NCBI RefSeq assembly: GCF_030812475.1
Contig: NZ_JAUSSR010000001.1
Location: 62,001-126,000 of the forward strand
DNA length: 64,000 bases
Source of the DNA: Pseudomonas lini
Lineage (GTDB): Bacteria > Pseudomonadota > Gammaproteobacteria > Pseudomonadales > Pseudomonadaceae
Reading direction: 5' to 3'
Below are positions 53,309 to 62,612 of this stretch, piece after piece (the first letter of the stretch is position 1; each line of letters opens with the position of its first letter). The position numbers were made by a program, and so were the translations under genes. The notes beneath the pieces are model-generated. The model made no database searches. It was not told where the DNA came from and was given only the letters and a program-made list of their open reading frames with translations.

Positions 53309-54271
53309 ATGCGCTCCATACCTCTACTTACGCTTCTGCTCGGTGGCTGGTTCGTTGTTCCAGCCCACGCCGATGATGCCCAGAACTGGTTGACCCGTCT
53401 GGGTCAGGCTGAGCAACAGCAAAGCTTTCACGGTACATTCGTCTACGAGCGTAACGGTAGTTTTTCTACCCACAACATCTGGCACCGTGTCCAGGATGGC
53501 AAGGTCCGCGAGCGTTTGCTCCAGCTCGACGGTTCGGCCCAGGAAGTCGTGCGCATTGATGGACATACTCGATGCGTCAGCGGCACCCTGATTGCAGGAC
53601 TCGGGGACGCCCCGAATTCCGCGGCTCGTGCACTCGACCCTCAAAAGCTCAAGAATTGGTATGACCTTGCCGTCATTGGCAAGTCGCGTGTGGCCGGGCG
53701 TTCGGCAGTCATTATCTCCCTGACGCCTCGCGACCAGCATCGCTATGGCTTCGAATTGCATCTGGATCAGGAAACCGGCCTGCCTCTCAAGTCATTGCTG
53801 CTCAGTGACAAAGGGCAGTTGCTCGAGCGGTTCCAGTTCACGCAGCTCAATACCGCCGATGTGCCGACGGACAGCGATTTGCAGCCGGGCGACGACTGCA
53901 AGACGGTTGCTTTTGATAGCGACAAGGCGTCCGCAACCAAGGTTGCCCAAACCTGGCATTCGGACTGGTTGCCGCCCGGTTTCGAGCTGACCAGCAGTAC
54001 CGCGCGCAAGGATCCCGAGACCAAGACGCAGGTCGATAGTCTGATGTATGGCGATGGTCTCTCCCGTTTCTCTGTATTCCTCGAGCCATTGAATGGCGCA
54101 ACCGTCATCGATACTCGCGTTCAGTTAGGCCCGACCGTGGCTGTATCCCGACGCTTGAGTACTCCTGAAGGCGAAATGATGGTCACCGTGGTCGGTGAAA
54201 TTCCCGTCGGCACCGCTGAACGCATTGCGCTTTCCATGCGGAACGATAGCGCTGCAACCAGCAAGCAGTGA
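53309..54271 (+). CDS. mucB: Sigma factor regulatory protein MucB/RseB
   Basis: Periplasmic protein of 320 residues with signal peptide (about 1-21, AHA-DD). It shields MucA from proteolysis and releases it on lipid or LPS signals. It shows the RseB fold with N-terminal NWLTRLGQAEQQQSFHGTFV and the C-terminal MucB/RseB domain. It starts 8 bp after mucA. Confidence 0.94.
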   Translation: MRSIPLLTLLLGGWFVVPAHADDAQNWLTRLGQAEQQQSFHGTFVYERNGSFSTHNIWHRVQDGKVRERLLQLDGSAQEVVRIDGHTRCVSGTLIAGLGDAPNSAARALDPQKLKNWYDLAVIGKSRVAGRSAVIISLTPRDQHRYGFELHLDQETGLPLKSLLLSDKGQLLERFQFTQLNTADVPTDSDLQPGDDCKTVAFDSDKASATKVAQTWHSDWLPPGFELTSSTARKDPETKTQVDSLMYGDGLSRFSVFLEPLNGATVIDTRVQLGPTVAVSRRLSTPEGEMMVTVVGEIPVGTAERIALSMRNDSAATSKQ

Positions 54272-54391
54272 GCTGATTTCGGCCATTTTCACTTCGTCGG
54301 CGAGACGTCGAAATGTTTGCTGAGCATTTTCATTTGCAAATATCCCGAAAATTTTTTATAGGTCAGAGCATCTCGGCTCTGGCCTTGTCTG

Positions 54392-54406
54392 TTGTTCCCG
54401 GAACAA
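54392..54406. promoter_or_regulatory. 15-bp perfect palindrome upstream of mucD
   Basis: TTGTTCC-c-GGAACAA lies in the 207-bp space between mucB and mucD, next to a hairpin GGTCAGAGC...GCTCTGGCC (54361-54382). In P. aeruginosa mucC occupies the corresponding place; no mucC frame is present here. The palindrome may be an operator or part of a partial terminator between mucB and mucD. Confidence 0.45.
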
Positions 54407-54478
54407 AAATGCCGGCCTGTCGTGACCGGTGTTTTATGCTCCATATCGCTTAACCCTGCTCGTCGTAATGGGAGCTGT

Positions 54479-55906
54479 ATGTCGATACTCAGTTTGAAGT
54501 CTTATCTCTCCGTTGTTGCCACCGTCCTGGTGCTTGGTCAGGCTGTTCCTGCGCAAGCGGTCGAACTGCCGGATTTCACGCAGCTGGTCGAACAGGCCTC
54601 GCCGGCGGTCGTGAACATCAGTACCACGCAGAAACTGCCGGACCGAAAAGTGAACGAGCAGATGCCCGACCTCGAGGGCTTGCCGCCGATGTTGCGCGAG
54701 TTCTTCGAGCGCGGCATGCCGCCACAACCGCGTACGCCACGGGGTGATCGTCAGCGTGAAGCGCAGTCCCTGGGGTCGGGTTTCATCATCTCGTCCGACG
54801 GCTACATCCTGACCAACAATCATGTGATTGCCGATGCCGACGAAATCCTTGTCCGCCTGGCTGACCGCAGCGAATTGAAAGCCAAGCTGGTCGGCACCGA
54901 TCCGCGTTCCGACGTGGCCCTGCTGAAAATCGAAGGCAAGGACCTGCCGGTGCTCAAGCTCGGCAAATCCCAGGACCTGAAGGCCGGACAATGGGTAGTC
55001 GCGATCGGCTCGCCGTTCGGTTTCGACCACACTGTGACCCAAGGCATCGTCAGCGCCATCGGTCGCAGCCTGCCGAATGAAAATTATGTACCGTTCATCC
55101 AGACCGACGTGCCGATCAACCCGGGTAACTCCGGTGGTCCGCTGTTCAACCTGGCGGGCGAAGTGGTGGGGATCAACTCGCAGATCTATACCCGTTCCGG
55201 CGGCTTCATGGGCGTGTCGTTTGCGATTCCTATCGACGTGGCCATGGATGTTTCCAACCAGCTGAAAAGCGGCGGCAAGGTCAGTCGTGGCTGGTTGGGT
55301 GTGGTCATCCAGGAAGTGAACAAGGACCTGGCCGAGTCGTTCGGTCTTGAAAAGCCTGCCGGTGCGCTGGTGGCGCAGATCCAGGATGACGGCCCGGCCG
55401 CCAAGGGTGGCCTGCAAGTCGGCGACGTGATCCTGAGCATGAACGGTCAACCGATCGTCATGTCCGCCGACCTGCCGCACCTGGTGGGCGCGCTGAAGGC
55501 CGGCTCGAAAGCCGATCTGGAAGTGATTCGCGAAGGCAAGCGCAAGAATGTCCAGCTGACGGTGGGCGCTATTCCTGAAGAGGGCAAAGAGCTCGATGCC
55601 CTGCCAAAATCCAGTGTCGAGCGCAGCAGCAATCGCCTGGGTGTTGCCGTGGCCGAGCTGACCGCTGAGCAGAAGAAAACCTTCGATCTCAAAGGCGGGG
55701 TGGTCATCAAGGAAGTCCAGGACGGCCCTGCTGCCCTGATCGGCTTGCAGCCAGGCGATGTGATCACTCACTTGAACAATCAGGCGATTGGTTCCACCAA
55801 GGAGTTCACCGACATTGCCGAGGCACTGCCGAAGAACCGCTCGGTGTCGATGCGGGTTCTGCGTCAAGGTCGCGCCAGCTTCATCACCTTCAAACTGGCC
55901 GAATAG
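54479..55906 (+). CDS. mucD: Periplasmic serine protease/chaperone MucD (DegP type)
   Basis: HtrA/DegP protein of 475 residues with signal peptide (about 1-26), trypsin-like domain with triad His115, Asp145 and Ser218 (GNSGGPLF), and two PDZ domains (about 260-360 and 380-470). It removes misfolded envelope proteins and restrains AlgU activation. GGGAGC precedes ATG 54479; the longer upstream frame has no signal peptide. Confidence 0.95.
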   Translation: MSILSLKSYLSVVATVLVLGQAVPAQAVELPDFTQLVEQASPAVVNISTTQKLPDRKVNEQMPDLEGLPPMLREFFERGMPPQPRTPRGDRQREAQSLGSGFIISSDGYILTNNHVIADADEILVRLADRSELKAKLVGTDPRSDVALLKIEGKDLPVLKLGKSQDLKAGQWVVAIGSPFGFDHTVTQGIVSAIGRSLPNENYVPFIQTDVPINPGNSGGPLFNLAGEVVGINSQIYTRSGGFMGVSFAIPIDVAMDVSNQLKSGGKVSRGWLGVVIQEVNKDLAESFGLEKPAGALVAQIQDDGPAAKGGLQVGDVILSMNGQPIVMSADLPHLVGALKAGSKADLEVIREGKRKNVQLTVGAIPEEGKELDALPKSSVERSSNRLGVAVAELTAEQKKTFDLKGGVVIKEVQDGPAALIGLQPGDVITHLNNQAIGSTKEFTDIAEALPKNRSVSMRVLRQGRASFITFKLAE

Positions 55907-55916
55907 TCCGGTTGTT

Positions 55917-56206
55917 ACTGTAGGAGCAGCCGGTCGACGCTCGATTGCTCCGGGCGGCGTTCCGACGAAGGTCTCAAGGGCGACGCGTTCATTCAGAAAG
56001 AACGCGTCATCGTTGACACCGTCCCTGTAGGAGCGAGCTTGCTCGCGAAGGTCTCAGGGGCGGCGCGTTCATCCAGAAAGAACGCGTCATCGTTGACGTC
56101 CATCTCTGTAGGAGCGAGCTTGCTCGCGATGGTCTCAGGGGCGACGCGTTCATTCAGGAGGAACGCGTCATCGTTGACGTCCATCGCGAGCAAGCTTGCT
56201 CCTACA
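55917..56206. repeat. Composite REP array, three units
   Basis: Three copies of a unit of about 80 bp: REP (GTAGGAGCGAGCTTGCTCGC) plus a module GGTCTCA-GGGCGACGCGTTC-ATTCAGAAA-GAACGCGTC-ATCGTTGAC, itself containing a GACGCGTTC/GAACGCGTC palindrome, closed by one inverted REP (56183-56205). The first REP is degenerate. The same module occurs once, inverted, at 21927-22015. Confidence 0.92.
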
Positions 56207-56237
56207 AAAGGCAAGACATGTCAGTTGTCGCCAGCAT

Positions 56238-56268
56238 AAAAAAACCGCCTGAAAGGGCGGTTTTTTTA
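56238..56268. terminator. Bidirectional terminator
   Basis: ACCGCC...GGCGGT with AAAAAAA before and TTTTTTT after, between the convergent mucD and BepA-like genes. Confidence 0.93.
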
Positions 56269-56285
56269 TGCGTTCGCGAAAAGCG

Positions 56286-57719
56286 TCAGCCCATCATGTC
56301 CTTGATCATGCGCTCCTGCTCCATCAACTCCCGTTGCCGCGCGTCGATCCGCGACGACAGCGGGAAGTTGGTGCCCGCCTTGCGCTTGGCGAAGTCCAGT
56401 TGCTGAATGGCCTGGCGGTAGTCGCCGACCAGGGCGAAGTACTCGGCGCGGGCCTGGTGCAGGCCGATGATGTTGCCCGACAAGCCACGGGTCTCGGCCA
56501 CCATGTACCAGACGTCCGGATCGTCCGGCCGACTCTTGAGCAGATTTTCCAGGGCTTTTTCCGCTTCGGGCGCCCGGTTTTGCTTGAGCAGCAGATCGAC
56601 ACGCACTGAATTGAGCGGATAGTTGCCCGGATACTGGGTCAACATCCGGTCCACCCGGGCCTGAGCATCGGGCAGCCGATTGTTGGTGATGTCCAGATCG
56701 ACCTGAGCCAGGTTATAGATGATCTCGTTCGGCGACTTGGCCAGCAACGACGCAAGGTTTTCCCGAGCTTCGTTCAACTGGCCACCCTTGATCTGGGCGA
56801 TCGCCAGGCCATAACGCGCGACATCGTTTTTCGGGTTTTCATCGAGCTGGGCGCGGAAACGCTTGGCCCCAAGGCCCGGGGTTTCTTCATAGATCAGTTG
56901 GACCCGGGCACGAATCAGCTGGTAACGCATGCTGTCTTCAATACCGCCTGGCCTGGCCTGCTCGGCTCGGTTACGGGTGTCGGCGATCCGTGATTCGGTC
57001 ACCGGGTGAGTCAGCAGGAATTCCGGTGGCTTGGCATCAAAGCGGTATTGGCGCGACAACCGCTCGAACATGGTCGGCATCGAGCGTGGGTCGTAACCGG
57101 CCTTTTCCAGATTGAGAATGCCGATGCGGTCGGCTTCCTGTTCGTTTTGCCGCGAGAAGCGTCGCTGTTCCTGAATCGCCGCGGCCTGCGAACCGGCAAT
57201 GGCGGCGATCCCGGCATCGCCGGCACCGGCGGCGGCAATCACGATCCCGGCCAGCAATGCGGCCATCATCGGTACTTGCATCCGCTGTTGGGCTTCGACG
57301 CCACGGGCAAAGTGACGCTGCGACAAGTGAGCCAGTTCGTGGGCCAGTACCGAAGCGTATTCGCCTTCGGTCTGGGCATTGAGGAACAAGCCGCCGTTGA
57401 CTCCGATAATGCCGCCCGGTGCCGCGAAGGCGTTGAGTTGCGGGCTGTTGATCAGGATGAATTCCAGGCGCCGGTCATTGACCTGGCTGGTCTCCACCAG
57501 GCGGTAGACGCTGGATTCGACGTAGTCCTTGAGCTGTGGATCGTTGAGCTGGGACACCTGGCTGCGCAGCAGCGCCAGCCAGGCCCGGCCCAGCTGGTGT
57601 TCCTGTTGCGGCGAGACGATGGCAGAACTGGCGTCGCCGAGTGACGGCAGGTCGTCGGCGAAGCCCGGAGAGGCGAGCAGGCAAGCGAGCGTCAGCAGGG
57701 TAGGGCGCAGAAATGTCAT
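56286..57719 (-). CDS. bepA: M48 metalloprotease, BepA-like outer-membrane quality control
   Basis: Periplasmic zinc protease/chaperone of 477 residues: signal peptide (about 1-21), M48 domain with HELAH zinc motif (LAHELAHLSQRH), and C-terminal TPR repeats (about 300-470). E. coli BepA acts on LptD and BAM substrates. The ATG at 57719 is chosen because it starts the signal peptide; the ORF upstream has no ribosome site. Confidence 0.88.
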   Translation of the reverse strand: MTFLRPTLLTLACLLASPGFADDLPSLGDASSAIVSPQQEHQLGRAWLALLRSQVSQLNDPQLKDYVESSVYRLVETSQVNDRRLEFILINSPQLNAFAAPGGIIGVNGGLFLNAQTEGEYASVLAHELAHLSQRHFARGVEAQQRMQVPMMAALLAGIVIAAAGAGDAGIAAIAGSQAAAIQEQRRFSRQNEQEADRIGILNLEKAGYDPRSMPTMFERLSRQYRFDAKPPEFLLTHPVTESRIADTRNRAEQARPGGIEDSMRYQLIRARVQLIYEETPGLGAKRFRAQLDENPKNDVARYGLAIAQIKGGQLNEARENLASLLAKSPNEIIYNLAQVDLDITNNRLPDAQARVDRMLTQYPGNYPLNSVRVDLLLKQNRAPEAEKALENLLKSRPDDPDVWYMVAETRGLSGNIIGLHQARAEYFALVGDYRQAIQQLDFAKRKAGTNFPLSSRIDARQRELMEQERMIKDMMG

Positions 57720-57816
57720 GCACGAAGCCTTAGTCGACAAAGACCTTACTGTAGCCGGACAGTACGCTCGGGACCAGATATTCTAAGCCCCTCGACCACC
57801 TGACCGGAGTGATGCA

Positions 57817-58056
57817 ATGACCGATGCCGTAACCCATGACGCCGAACTCGACGCCAGCGGCCTCAATTGCCCGTTGCCGTTACTCAAGGCCAAACTGGAA
57901 CTCAATCGCCTGGCCAGCGGCGCAGTGCTCAAGGTAATCGCCACGGATGCGGGGTCGCAACGCGACTTTCGCACCTTTGCCCGATTGGCCGGTCATACGC
58001 TGCTGCGTGAAGAAGATGAGGCGGGTGTTTACCGCTACTGGTTGAAAAAAGCCTGA
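57817..58056 (+). CDS. TusA family sulfurtransferase-like protein
   Basis: Product of 79 residues with the TusA/SirA fold and Cys18 in the motif LDASGLNCPLPLLKAK. TusA passes sulfur for tRNA thiolation; this copy lies next to a PerM-like gene rather than other Tus genes and could be a paralogue (YedF/TusA-like). Good ribosome site GGAGTG 10 nt upstream. Confidence 0.9.
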   Translation: MTDAVTHDAELDASGLNCPLPLLKAKLELNRLASGAVLKVIATDAGSQRDFRTFARLAGHTLLREEDEAGVYRYWLKKA

Positions 58057-58087
58057 ACCTGCTGCGTTGGTTTCCAAGGGATTATTG

Positions 58088-59158
58088 ATGTTCAAGGTGT
58101 TACGCGACTGGATTCAGCGCTATTTTTCCGACGAAGAAGCCGTGGTGCTTGCCGTGCTTCTGTTTCTGGCGTTTACCGCCGTACTGACGCTCGGCGGCAT
58201 GCTCGCGCCGGTGCTCGCCGGTATGGTGCTGGCGTATCTGATGCAAGGGCTGGTGGCGACGCTGGAGCGCCTGCGCATGCCGGGCGGGGCGGCAGTGGGG
58301 CTGGTCTTTGCGTTATTCATGGGGCTGCTGCTGGTGTTCATCGTGGTCGTGGTGCCGTTGCTCTGGCATCAACTGATCACCTTGTTCAATGAATTACCCG
58401 GGATGCTCGCCAAGTGGCAGTCACTGTTATTGCTGCTGCCCGAGCGTTACCCGCACCTGGTGTCCGATGAGCAAGTGCTGCGGGCCATCGAGGTGGCACG
58501 GGGCGAGATCGGCAATTTCGGCCAGTGGGCGCTGACGTACTCGCTGTCGAGCCTGCCGCTGCTGGTGAACATCATGATCTACCTGGTATTGGTGCCAATC
58601 CTGGTGTTTTTCTTTCTCAAGGATCGGGAAATGATCGGCCAGTGGGTGCGCGGTTACCTGCCTCGCGAGCGAGCGCTGATCACCCGCGTTGCCCGCGAGA
58701 TGAACCGGCAGATCGCCAACTACATTCGCGGCAAAGGCATCGAGATCGTCATTTGCGGCGGCGCGACCTATATCGGTTTCGTGGTGCTGGGGCTCAACTA
58801 TGCGGCGCTGCTGGCGCTACTGGTGGGCGTGTCGGTGGTGGTGCCCTATGTCGGCGCCGTGGTGGTGACCGTGCCCGTGCTGCTGATCGCGCTGTTCCAG
58901 TGGGGCTGGAGCGATCAGTTCATCTATTTGATGGCGGTCTACGGCATCATCCAGGTCCTGGACGGGAACGTGCTGGTGCCGTTGCTGTTTTCGGAAGCGG
59001 TCAACCTGCACCCGGTGGCAATCATCTGTGCGGTGCTGTTGTTTGGTGGGTTGTGGGGATTCTGGGGGGTGTTCTTTGCGATTCCCCTGGCGACGCTGTT
59101 CAAGGCTGTACTGGATGCGTGGCCGCGCAAGGAGCCGGTGGTGGCGCCGTTGCTTTAA
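58088..59158 (+). CDS. AI-2E family transporter, PerM-like
   Basis: Membrane protein of 356 residues with about eight helices and the family segments PVLAGMVLAYLMQGLV and VPYVGAVVVTVPVLLIAL. E. coli PerM is a member; known relatives export AI-2 or move ions, so the substrate is open. It follows the TusA-like gene by 31 bp and is probably in one transcript. Confidence 0.88.
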   Translation: MFKVLRDWIQRYFSDEEAVVLAVLLFLAFTAVLTLGGMLAPVLAGMVLAYLMQGLVATLERLRMPGGAAVGLVFALFMGLLLVFIVVVVPLLWHQLITLFNELPGMLAKWQSLLLLLPERYPHLVSDEQVLRAIEVARGEIGNFGQWALTYSLSSLPLLVNIMIYLVLVPILVFFFLKDREMIGQWVRGYLPRERALITRVAREMNRQIANYIRGKGIEIVICGGATYIGFVVLGLNYAALLALLVGVSVVVPYVGAVVVTVPVLLIALFQWGWSDQFIYLMAVYGIIQVLDGNVLVPLLFSEAVNLHPVAIICAVLLFGGLWGFWGVFFAIPLATLFKAVLDAWPRKEPVVAPLL

Positions 59159-59220
59159 CTGCCAGCTCTGAATCTTCAGTGGGGTTGATGGCCTCTTCGC
59201 TGGCACAGACGCCCAAATAA

Positions 59221-59694
59221 TCAGGCCTTGTTCAACGCCTGGGCAGCCGCCAAAACAGCATCCACATGCCCCGGCACCTTCACCCCACGCCATTCCTGAC
59301 GCAGCACCCCATCCTTATCAATCAGGAACGTGCTGCGATCAACTCCCATGTATTCCTTGCCATACAGCTTCTTCAACTTGATCACATCGAACAGCTGACA
59401 CAGCGCTTCTTCCTTGTCGCTGATCAGCTCAAAGGTGAACGCCTGCTTGGCCTTGAAGTTCTCGTGGGATTTCAGGCTGTCGCGGGACACGCCGAAGACT
59501 TCGGTATTGGCCGCTTTAAAGGCCTCGAGCTGATCGCGAAAACCCTGGCCCTGGGTGGTGCAGCCCGGCGTGCTGTCCTTCGGATAGAAGTAAATCACCA
59601 CCTGCTTGCCTTTGAGGCCCGCCAGGCTGATGGTCTGCCCATTGGTGGCGGGTGCTTCGAAATCGGCAACCGGTTGGTCGATGGCAACGGCCAT
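59221..59694 (-). CDS. bcp: Peroxiredoxin Bcp/PrxQ
   Basis: Thiol peroxidase of 157 residues with the peroxidatic Cys45 in DSTPGCTTQ. The second Cys of the E. coli Bcp motif, five residues later, is Gln50 here (GCTTQGQGF), so resolution must use another Cys (near 99, ALCQLF) or an external thiol. It follows gcvR by 10 bp on the same strand. Confidence 0.92.
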   Translation of the reverse strand: MAVAIDQPVADFEAPATNGQTISLAGLKGKQVVIYFYPKDSTPGCTTQGQGFRDQLEAFKAANTEVFGVSRDSLKSHENFKAKQAFTFELISDKEEALCQLFDVIKLKKLYGKEYMGVDRSTFLIDKDGVLRQEWRGVKVPGHVDAVLAAAQALNKA

Positions 59695-59704
59695 GAAAGC
59701 TTCC

Positions 59705-60265
59705 TTACATTGGGTTTTGTGGGCGCCACGGTTCGATCAGGGCGTCCAGGTTCAGCGCGTCGGCGAAATCCAGGAACTGATCGCGCAGCCAGCTGATCTG
59801 CACGCCGGCCGGCAAGGTCACCGTAAACGTGGCATTGAGCATGGTGCCGCCGGTCTGAGGCGCCTGATAGGTGTCGCAGGTCAGGTTTTCCAGCTCGACG
59901 TTGTGGTCCATGAAGAACTGGCACAGCTCGTTGATGATGTCCGAGCGGTAGGCCGAGCTGACATAAGCGACGTATGGCAGGGCCTGGGGGCGATTCTCCA
60001 GCGCCGCACTGCGCACCACATTGACCGTGAAGGCATGCTTCTTGGCGAGGCTCGACAGGCTGCCTTCGAGGCGCGCCAGGGCGTCCCAGCTGCCGGAGAT
60101 CTCAAGGACCAACGCACTGCACTCGCCATGACGGGTCAGGCGAGAGGTAACCACGGCGCAGCGGTTTTCATGGCTGGCGCGGCACAGGACGTTAGTCAGC
60201 TCCATGGGGTTGGCGCCGAGGGCACTGATGACAAGGAATTGTTCGCGAACTGTGGGGGTGGACAT
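59705..60265 (-). CDS. gcvR: Glycine cleavage system repressor GcvR
   Basis: Product of 186 residues made of two ACT domains (REQFLVISALGANPMELTNVLC and ALPYVAYVSSAYRSDIINELCQ). GcvR binds GcvA and prevents activation of the glycine cleavage operon. It is divergent from dapA, the standard Pseudomonas arrangement. Confidence 0.92.
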   Translation of the reverse strand: MSTPTVREQFLVISALGANPMELTNVLCRASHENRCAVVTSRLTRHGECSALVLEISGSWDALARLEGSLSSLAKKHAFTVNVVRSAALENRPQALPYVAYVSSAYRSDIINELCQFFMDHNVELENLTCDTYQAPQTGGTMLNATFTVTLPAGVQISWLRDQFLDFADALNLDALIEPWRPQNPM

Positions 60266-60496
60266 GCAGCATTCCTAAAGCGATGAGCGGTCGATACTTT
60301 TATGGCCTTTTTTGCCCGGGCGAGCCTGCGGATGCGAATTCAAAAAACCCGAACCGGAAGGTTGCAACCTGCTCCAGAGTGGCAAGAGCGAAGGGTGGCA
60401 ACGCTGGGATCGGGGCTTGTGATGCCGAAAATGGAGGCTGGAACCCGGATTGCGAGCTTGTCAGTACCGATCAAAGTCTGAAGGGTAGCGAAAAGC

Positions 60497-60553
60497 GGCG
60501 CCAAGGGGAATGGCAGCAGCGCAGTACTTCGCTTGTACAAGCATCTTGGCGCC
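60497..60553 (+). other. Long stem-loop in the dapA leader
   Basis: GGCGCCAAG (60497-60505) and CTTGGCGCC (60545-60553) are exact 9-bp inverted copies around a 39-nt loop that itself contains GTAC-ttcgctt-GTAC. It ends 40 nt before dapA, in the 328-bp gcvR/dapA gap, which otherwise shows no gene. It could be a leader regulatory structure or an operator pair. Confidence 0.5.
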
Positions 60554-60593
60554 AGTACCATTACCGCTCTCTTTTTCCGGCAGGAGCGGTTGC

Positions 60594-61472
60594 ATGATTG
60601 CGGGCAGTATGGTGGCACTGGTCACACCCATGGATGCACAAGGTCGTCTCGACTGGGACAGCTTGAGCAAACTGGTGGACTTTCACCTGCAAAACGGCAC
60701 CCACGCCATCGTGGCGGTCGGCACTACAGGTGAATCGGCCACCCTTGACGTGAACGAGCACATCGAAGTGATTCGTTACGTGGTGAAGCAGGTTGCAGGG
60801 CGCATTCCGGTGATCGCCGGGACTGGCGCGAACTCGACACGCGAAGCCATCGAGCTGACCACCAATGCGAAGATCGCCGGCGCCGATGCCTGCCTGTTGG
60901 TGACGCCGTATTACAACAAGCCGACCCAGGAAGGCCTGTACCAGCACTTCAAGGCCATCGCCGAAGCCGTCGACATCCCGCAGATCCTGTATAACGTGCC
61001 TGGCCGCACCGCGTGCGACATGCTCGCCGAGACCGTGATCCGCCTGTCGACCGTGAAGAACATCATCGGCATCAAGGAAGCCACCGGCGACCTGTCCCGT
61101 GCCAAAGCCATCATCGATGGCGTCAGCAAGGACTTCCTGGTGGTATCCGGCGACGACGCCACGGCAGTCGAGCTGATGCTGCTGGGCGGCAAAGGCAATA
61201 TCTCGGTGACCGCCAACGTCGCGCCGCGCGACATGGCCGACATGTGCAATGCCGCGCTGAAGGGCGATGCCGTGACCGCCCGCGCGATCCACGAAAAGCT
61301 GATGCCGCTCAATAAAACCCTGTTTATCGAATCCAACCCTATTCCCGTGAAATGGGCGCTGCATGAAATGGGCTTGATGCCGGACGGTATCCGTCTGCCG
61401 CTCACCTGGCTCAGTGCTGCCTGTCACGAACCGCTGCGGCAGGCCATGCGCCAGTCCGGCGTCCTGGTTTAA
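60594..61472 (+). CDS. dapA: 4-hydroxy-tetrahydrodipicolinate synthase
   Basis: Condenses pyruvate with aspartate semialdehyde, the first step of the lysine/diaminopimelate branch. The 292-residue TIM barrel has Schiff-base Lys161 (GIKEATGDL), Tyr133 (ILYNVPGRT) and the GTTGES motif. ATG 60594 matches the family start ([13 protein letters not shown]) and follows AGGAGCGG. It is followed by bamC, as usual in Pseudomonas. Confidence 0.97.
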   Translation: MIAGSMVALVTPMDAQGRLDWDSLSKLVDFHLQNGTHAIVAVGTTGESATLDVNEHIEVIRYVVKQVAGRIPVIAGTGANSTREAIELTTNAKIAGADACLLVTPYYNKPTQEGLYQHFKAIAEAVDIPQILYNVPGRTACDMLAETVIRLSTVKNIIGIKEATGDLSRAKAIIDGVSKDFLVVSGDDATAVELMLLGGKGNISVTANVAPRDMADMCNAALKGDAVTARAIHEKLMPLNKTLFIESNPIPVKWALHEMGLMPDGIRLPLTWLSAACHEPLRQAMRQSGVLV

Positions 61473-61489
61473 TTGAGGAAGTACTACGC

Positions 61490-62608
61490 ATGAAGCGATT
61501 GGCCGGACTTTCCGCACTTGCCTTGATTATCTCCAGCACCAGTGGCTGTGGATGGGTCTGGGGCCCGGAAGGTTATTTCCGTGACCGTGGCAGCGATTAC
61601 CTGGAAGCGCAACAGACTGCGCCGATGCAATTGCCGTCGGACGTCACCACCGCGAAACGTCTGGATCCGCTGTTGCCGATTCCGCGCAACGTGGCCGACG
61701 ACACCGCCAAGGGCGAATACGTGGTGCCGCGTCCGCAGCCGCTGACCGCCGGGGCCGACGTTGCTGGCGCCTACTCGCTGCAGAAGACCGGTGATACGCG
61801 CTGGATCGTGGCCCAGAGCCCGCCGGCCGAAGTCTGGCCAGTGGCGGTGCAGTTCTTCCAGGACAATGGTTTCCGTCTGGACGAACAACGCCCGCAAACC
61901 GGTGAATTCACCACCACCTGGCAGCATTCCGACGAACTGTCGGCCGCAATGGCCAAGCGCCTGAGCGCAGCCGGTGTCGGCACTGACAGCGAATCCCGCG
62001 TGCGGGTCCGCATCGAGCCGGGCGTGCAACGCAACACCAGTGAAGTCTATGTGGTCAGCGCCCAGCGTCCTGCCGGCAGCACCGCCGACGTGGCCTTCAC
62101 CAACCGTTCGGTCAACACCGGCCTGGACGCGGCACTGGTCGACGACATGCTCGCGAGCATGAGCCGTACGTCGGAGAAGGGCGGTTCGGTCTCCATGCTG
62201 GCTTCCCGTGATTTCGATACGCCAAGTCGCGTCAGCCTGAGCGAAGACGGCAGCGGCAACCCTGTGCTGAACGTCGGTACGGACCTGGATCGTGCCTGGT
62301 CGAGCGTCGGTCGTGCGCTGGAGCAGGGCGAATGGCGGGTTGAAGACATCAACCGCAGCCTGGGCCTGTACTACATCAACCTGGCGGAAAAAGCCGAGAA
62401 GGCAGACGACAAGCCTGGTTTCTTCAGCAGCCTGTTTGGCAGCGCGCCGGACAAGGAAGTCGTCGAAGCCCGTGCCGAGCGTTATCAGGTTCGCCTGAGC
62501 AAGGTGGGCGAAAACGTCCAGGTCACCGTCGAGAAAAACATCAACACCGTGGCGCCGGCTGACGTGGCGCGCAAAGTGTTGAGCGTGATTCAGGACAATC
62601 TGGGCTGA
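61490..62608 (+). CDS. bamC: Outer-membrane assembly lipoprotein BamC
   Basis: BAM-complex lipoprotein of 372 residues with a lipobox near Cys20 (SSTSGCGWVWG) and two helix-grip domains (about 110-220 and 240-370). It follows dapA by 17 bp and precedes an MBL-fold gene by 4 bp. Previously annotated as NlpB/DapX. Confidence 0.93.
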   Translation: MKRLAGLSALALIISSTSGCGWVWGPEGYFRDRGSDYLEAQQTAPMQLPSDVTTAKRLDPLLPIPRNVADDTAKGEYVVPRPQPLTAGADVAGAYSLQKTGDTRWIVAQSPPAEVWPVAVQFFQDNGFRLDEQRPQTGEFTTTWQHSDELSAAMAKRLSAAGVGTDSESRVRVRIEPGVQRNTSEVYVVSAQRPAGSTADVAFTNRSVNTGLDAALVDDMLASMSRTSEKGGSVSMLASRDFDTPSRVSLSEDGSGNPVLNVGTDLDRAWSSVGRALEQGEWRVEDINRSLGLYYINLAEKAEKADDKPGFFSSLFGSAPDKEVVEARAERYQVRLSKVGENVQVTVEKNINTVAPADVARKVLSVIQDNLG

Positions 62609-62612
62609 TCTC

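Noticed and set aside
55917..56206. Possible CRISPR array
   Set aside because: Regular spacing comes from repeated whole units; the spacers are themselves conserved REP modules.
55993..56214. 73-codon frame with repeated ASKLAPT segments
   Set aside because: Made by translation through the composite REP array; not a gene.
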